Positions 5,753 through 9,282 of a stretch of 9,282 bases of DNA are shown piece by piece; position 1 is the first letter of the stretch, and each line of letters opens with the position of its first letter. Origin of the DNA: Candidatus Lindowiibacteriota bacterium (GTDB lineage: Bacteria > Lindowbacteria > 2-12-FULL-62-27). Location: the NCBI GenBank assembly GCA_023249255.1, contig JAHFCY010000128.1, positions 1-9,282 on the forward strand. Reading direction: 5' to 3'. The position numbers and the translations under genes were made by a program. The notes under the pieces were generated by a model, which searched no databases, was not told the origin of the DNA, and saw nothing but the letters and a program-made list of their open reading frames with translations.

Positions 5753-8602
5753 GTGACGACCACAACTGCAGATTCCTCTTCTCAAGATGACGATTTACTT
5801 GATTTCACACGCGTGATCGAGACCGAACAGCGCGAGGTGGCGGGCCTTCGTCCACCGGGTGAGTCCCTCGGACTTGCATTTTCGGGCGGTGGCATCCGTA
5901 GCGCGACGTTCAATCTCGGCGTCATACAGGCTCTGGCGGAACAAAAGTTGTTGCAGCGTTTCGACTATCTCTCCACCGTTTCGGGCGGTGGTTACATCGG
6001 AAGCTGGCTGTCGGCCCTGATTCACCGCCGGGCGGAGGGCAATGTAAAGAATGTAGAGGATCTGGTCGTCGGAGTGCAAGCCCCCCAGGAAACCACAAAT
6101 ATCTCCCCACAAACCACGCCTAAACATACCAGCGGTACCGAAGCGATCACGGAGGACAGGGCGATCCGATGGCTGCGGGCCTATAGCAACTACCTCACAC
6201 CTCGCCTTGGCCTCTTCAGCGGCGATTCCCAGGCGGCGATAGCTACTTGGCTTCGCAATTTCTTCTTGAACATGACAGTCCTCATCTCGTTGCTGTCCAC
6301 CGTTCTCCTCCTGCCTTGGCTCCTGCAGCGCTTCGGGGCGTGGCTGGCCGGACTGCCGGGATTCACTGGCGCTTACGAGAAATGGTTGCTATTCCTGTTG
6401 TCATTCCCTCCCGTCCTGGTCATCACCTCCAATCTTGTCCGGGAGACATCAGGGGATCGGTCCGATGGCGTCAAACCCTGGTACATGCGGGGTTGGGCGC
6501 TAGTATGGATGGTCGTCGCGCCAATCCTCATCTCGGCATGGTTGGGTACCGAGTATCTCGCGGTACTCGCCAAAAACGACTATGCAGACTTCAAATCTTA
6601 TAGAGACACCGCCATCTGGAGGAAGTACAGCGCTCTCGCCTACGTCGCCATATGGCTTATTTCTCTGGTGGTATGTGCTTGGCGTCGCCGTTCGGGCCTT
6701 GGGGAGCGACTGCGACAGGTTACATTACGTATGATCGTTCAGGAAATCAAATCTTACCTGTCGTGGTCCCTGAAATTCATCTTCTTTGCAGCAATGGCGG
6801 GTGTTCTCGCGGGCCAGTTTTTCAAATGGCTCGCCGATGTGTTCGGGAGTTTCACCGGCGAGCAAGGTCCCTTGCTGGTTTTCGTGTTTGGCACCCCGCT
6901 TTTCTTAGTTGTGGTGCTCATCGTCGTCACAATTCACATCGGCCTCATGGCCAAAAATTTCAGTGACCAGCACCACGAATTCTGGAGCAGGATCGGGGGA
7001 ATGTTTCAGCGCGTCATCTTGCTATGGCTGATCGTAGCCGGGGTTTCGGTATTTGGCGCTCCGCTGATCGATTGGCTGGCCGTTTGGGCAATGGGCGGTG
7101 GTATCGCATGGATTGCCAGCAGCCTCGTGGGTGTGTGGCTCGGGAAGAGCGCGGCAACGGGTACCACCGAGTCGAGGGGGTGGCGGGAAATTATTGCGCA
7201 AGTTGCGCCATACATATTTATTTTCGGTTTTTTGGGGCTTCTGGCTTGGGGGATACACCATGGATTTGTCTTCTATGGTAAAGACAAACGGTGGTTTGAA
7301 GGAGCGGCCTGTTGCTCCTACAACCCAGCCGCTACGAATGGCGGGGAGCCCGGAATCTATCTTCTCGCCCCGATGGAACCCGGGAAAACAGTAACCACGG
7401 AGAGAGAAATCATGAAACCAACCGCCCTTGAGGATTTGCGTCGGCATATTCAATACAACAGCTGTCTCATGAGCCACATTCACAATTTGGTGCTCGTTGT
7501 CGTCCTTTCCGGTCTGTTCGTGGTGACGGTATTGCTCGGTTTCAGGATCAACGTCAATCTCTATTCTCTACACAACTTCTACCGCAACCGACTGATGTGC
7601 TGTTACCTCGGAGCGACTAACGGCAAACGCGATCCAAATCCGGTAACAGGGTTAGATCCAAACGACGACCTTGAACTGAAAGTATTGAGACAGCGGCCTT
7701 ACCCGATCATCAACACGGCAATCAATCTCAATGCAGGGCACCAGCTCGCTTGGCAACACCGCCGCGCAGCATCCTTCGTGTTTACTCCGCTCTTCACGGG
7801 ATACGAACCGGCCTCCAAAAACTTCAAGGCCGGCTTCCGCCCGACATCGAAATACGCCGTGGGCACTGACGGCAAAAGCGTCAGGGTCGGTACCGCGGTT
7901 GCAACCTCCGGTGCCGCGGTCAGCCCCAATTGGGGGTTTCATACAAATCCGGCGGTTGCATTCCTGCTGACCGTATTCAATGTAAGGATGGGCCGCTGGT
8001 GCGGAGATACTAAACGCAAGAAGGCTTGGCGGGAAGAGGATCCACTGTTCAGCCTGCGCTACTGGGTGTCGGAGATGATGGGCCAAGCCGATGTCCCCCT
8101 CCCGTTCGTCTATCTTAGTGACGGCGGTCATTTCGAGAATCTGGGCATCTATGAGCTTGTACGCCGCCGCTGCCAGTTGATTGTGGCGTGCGATGCTGGC
8201 GCGGATCCGAAATACATTTTCGACGATCTTGGCGAAGCCATCCGAAAGTGCCATATCGACTTCGGCGTGGAGATCACTATCAACGTCGGATCAATCATTC
8301 CTGACAAGGAAACCGGTTTTAGCAAACTTCACTACGCGTTGGGTGATATTCATTACGAGCGCGCAAGATATCCTTTGGCGATGGGCCGCCTGATCTATGT
8401 CAAGGCCTCTGTGACCAAGGACATGCCTACCGACCTGCGGAACTACAAATCCGAGCATCCGGACTTCCCACACCAGACCACAATCGATCAATTTTTCGAC
8501 GAGGCGCAGTTTGAGAGCTACCGCAAGCTCGGCTATGAAGCCGCAAGGAATTCCATCAATAATATGCGCGACAGCAACGAGTTGCCCTTGGCACTTAGCT
8601 AA
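5753..8602 (+). CDS. Membrane-embedded patatin-like phospholipase
   Basis: 949 residues. Patatin-type lipases use a Ser-Asp dyad. The oxyanion loop is F43-S-G-G-G-I-R49, the nucleophile elbow is S74-T-V-S77-G-G-G80 (Ser77; the first Gly of GxSxG is Thr, as I recall in this large-patatin subgroup), and the catalytic Asp is in L788-S-D790-G-G-H-F-E-N-L-G. Between them lie a polar stretch (95-160) and about ten hydrophobic segments (near 171-191, 211-229, 247-265, 294-309, 340-360, 374-395, 420-443, 444-464, 484-505 and 577-597), so the protein is probably polytopic in the inner membrane. The conserved block V810-A-C-D-A-G follows the Asp. No signal peptide precedes the lipase motif, so the active site is probably cytosolic. 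GTG 5753 has AAGGAG (5741-5746) six bases upstream. Substrate and process are unknown; it would hydrolyse acyl chains of phospholipids or similar lipids. Confidence 0.9.
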   Translation: MTTTTADSSSQDDDLLDFTRVIETEQREVAGLRPPGESLGLAFSGGGIRSATFNLGVIQALAEQKLLQRFDYLSTVSGGGYIGSWLSALIHRRAEGNVKNVEDLVVGVQAPQETTNISPQTTPKHTSGTEAITEDRAIRWLRAYSNYLTPRLGLFSGDSQAAIATWLRNFFLNMTVLISLLSTVLLLPWLLQRFGAWLAGLPGFTGAYEKWLLFLLSFPPVLVITSNLVRETSGDRSDGVKPWYMRGWALVWMVVAPILISAWLGTEYLAVLAKNDYADFKSYRDTAIWRKYSALAYVAIWLISLVVCAWRRRSGLGERLRQVTLRMIVQEIKSYLSWSLKFIFFAAMAGVLAGQFFKWLADVFGSFTGEQGPLLVFVFGTPLFLVVVLIVVTIHIGLMAKNFSDQHHEFWSRIGGMFQRVILLWLIVAGVSVFGAPLIDWLAVWAMGGGIAWIASSLVGVWLGKSAATGTTESRGWREIIAQVAPYIFIFGFLGLLAWGIHHGFVFYGKDKRWFEGAACCSYNPAATNGGEPGIYLLAPMEPGKTVTTEREIMKPTALEDLRRHIQYNSCLMSHIHNLVLVVVLSGLFVVTVLLGFRINVNLYSLHNFYRNRLMCCYLGATNGKRDPNPVTGLDPNDDLELKVLRQRPYPIINTAINLNAGHQLAWQHRRAASFVFTPLFTGYEPASKNFKAGFRPTSKYAVGTDGKSVRVGTAVATSGAAVSPNWGFHTNPAVAFLLTVFNVRMGRWCGDTKRKKAWREEDPLFSLRYWVSEMMGQADVPLPFVYLSDGGHFENLGIYELVRRRCQLIVACDAGADPKYIFDDLGEAIRKCHIDFGVEITINVGSIIPDKETGFSKLHYALGDIHYERARYPLAMGRLIYVKASVTKDMPTDLRNYKSEHPDFPHQTTIDQFFDEAQFESYRKLGYEAARNSINNMRDSNELPLALS

Positions 8603-8627
8603 GGGTGGCCATGTCCGGAGGCATTCC

Positions 8628-8656
8628 TTGACAACCCGTTTTAACCAAAGTTCAAT
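8628..8656 (+). promoter_or_regulatory. Candidate sigma70 promoter for the downstream lipoprotein
   Basis: A consensus TTGACA (8628-8633), exactly 17 bases, then TTCAAT (8651-8656, four of six). It begins 26 bases after the patatin stop and would start RNA near 8663, ahead of the small ORF at 8698 and the lipoprotein at 8814. This suggests the lipoprotein is a separate transcription unit. Confidence 0.38.
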
Positions 8657-8697
8657 CGGTCATGGGGGGAGGGTGGAACAACTTCAAGGGGGTGGAT

Positions 8698-8817
8698 ATG
8701 AGATGTGAGTGCCTGCTAGTTGGTCTCCTAATTGATCCGAAATTGTCCTGCTTCAATCTCACCCTGAAGTCGATTACGGCTTTCCCACGCGAAGTAGTCG
8801 GGCATTTTTCTCTATGA
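8698..8817 (+). CDS. Possible 39-residue leader ORF coupled to the lipoprotein
   Basis: ATG 8698 follows an AAGGGGGTG purine tract about five bases upstream. The ORF ends at TGA 8815-8817, which overlaps the ATG of the next gene as ATGA. Its product begins M-R-C-E-C-L-L-V-G-L-L-I-D-P, with three Cys and no recognisable family. An upstream in-frame ATG at 8662 would extend it to 51 residues. Support comes from context: the following lipoprotein start has no ribosome binding site of its own, so coupling from this ORF would explain its translation. The peptide itself could be non-functional. Otherwise 8603-8813 shows only the promoter listed separately. Confidence 0.3.
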   Translation: MRCECLLVGLLIDPKLSCFNLTLKSITAFPREVVGHFSL

Positions 8818-9282
8818 ACAGCACGATTGTAAACCATTTCCGAGTCTTGTTGATCCTTATGTCCCTTCTTTCCATCAGTGGATGTGTTCTTCAGCCCCAT
8901 CAAGGTCTTATAGCGTCCATGGAAGACATAAGCACCGATTACGAGGAAAGAGGGATTTTTTTCAAACAATCCAAGATTATCTCAATATCCAGTCAATTGA
9001 TGGTTCCAGATGTTGGGTTCGTATACAACATCAATCCCCGGAAAGGAATAAGCACGGCCATTGGAATCGGGGATACCCATAGCTGTTATATGACATTCAC
9101 TGTAGACAACCCATCCGTAACCTTAGATTCGCTTGTCAAAATACGCGAAGATATGGTCAGAGTCCACGTTCTTGCCGCTGATGCCATGCTAAAAAAGGTC
9201 GAGTATATGCGCACGCGTCAGCAGAGAGAAGATCTTGAAGACAATCCGAAAAGGGCATACGACAGTAGTCACATCATGCTCC
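8814..9282 (+). CDS. Lipoprotein of unknown function, N-terminal part (cut by right edge)
   Basis: The frame is open from ATG 8814 to the window end, 156 codons without a stop. The start is a lipoprotein signal: basic residue R10, hydrophobic core V-L-L-I-L-M-S-L-L-S, and the lipobox I21-S-G-C24. Residue 25, right after the Cys, is Val, so there is no Asp retention signal and the outer membrane is the likely site in proteobacterial terms. The mature part begins with a likely helix, then strand-rich segments (I-S-I-S-S-Q-L-M-V-P and Y-M-T-F-T-V-D), and ends in a charged helical stretch around K-K-V-E-Y-M-R-T-R-Q-Q-R-E-D-L-E. I recognise no family. There is no good ribosome binding site before the ATG; the 4-base overlap with the small ORF at 8698 suggests translational coupling. 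Confidence 0.72.
   Translation, partial: MNSTIVNHFRVLLILMSLLSISGCVLQPHQGLIASMEDISTDYEERGIFFKQSKIISISSQLMVPDVGFVYNINPRKGISTAIGIGDTHSCYMTFTVDNPSVTLDSLVKIREDMVRVHVLAADAMLKKVEYMRTRQQREDLEDNPKRAYDSSHIML

Noticed and set aside
5459-5785. Minus-strand frame of 108 codons before the patatin gene
   Set aside because: It would start inside the patatin gene, is Arg/Ser/Leu rich, and is antisense to the more protein-like plus frame at 5437-5652.
8652-8969. Minus-strand frame of 105 codons near the right end
   Set aside because: It overlaps the plus-strand lipoprotein, which has a clear lipobox and stays open to the edge; the minus product has no recognisable feature.

Overview
The window looks like a Gram-negative chromosome segment: it carries an outer-membrane secretin, prepilin-type pseudopilins, Sec signal peptides and two lipobox lipoproteins. 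Base composition is moderate and two genes start with GTG. The gene style would fit Nitrospirota or a delta-proteobacterial group, but that placement is an impression from gene style and not a phylogenetic result. No RNA gene, CRISPR array, insertion sequence or integrase is visible.

Left part (1-5002): a type IV pilus / type II secretion-like locus arranged around a divergent promoter. Leftward from position 300 runs the N-terminal part of a PilM/GspL-like actin-fold protein, cut by the window edge. Rightward from 381 runs a five-gene operon: a 719-residue secretin with four tandem STN-like repeats, a GspI/PilV/MshD-like minor pseudopilin, a GspJ-like minor pseudopilin with an EF-hand-like acidic loop, a PilX/GspK-like protein, and a small exported protein of unknown function. 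The last three starts each overlap the preceding stop as ATGA, so the genes are probably translationally coupled. The secretin would form the outer-membrane pore, the pseudopilins a tip or initiation complex in the periplasm, and the PilM-like protein the cytoplasmic part. The assembly ATPase, platform protein, major pilin and prepilin peptidase are not in the window and may lie to the left.

Middle (5003-5752): a gene-poor stretch with two odd reading frames. The frame of the last operon gene stays open for 64 sense codons after its TAA stop. A lipoprotein gene with a very strong ribosome binding site (5305) is cut by an in-frame TGA after 43 residues, yet the same frame stays open and protein-like to 5652.

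Right part (5753-9282): a 949-residue patatin-like phospholipase whose nucleophile Ser77 and catalytic Asp790 are separated by a large insert with about ten hydrophobic segments, making it a probable integral membrane lipase. After it come a good sigma70-type promoter (8628-8656), a tiny ORF with a ribosome binding site, and a lipoprotein whose start overlaps that ORF's stop (ATGA) and which runs off the right edge.

The most unusual items are the back-to-back promoters whose -35 boxes form an inverted repeat and which would give leaderless or near-leaderless mRNAs, the four-repeat secretin, the EF-hand-like loop in a minor pseudopilin, the interrupted lipoprotein and the patatin with its membrane insert.
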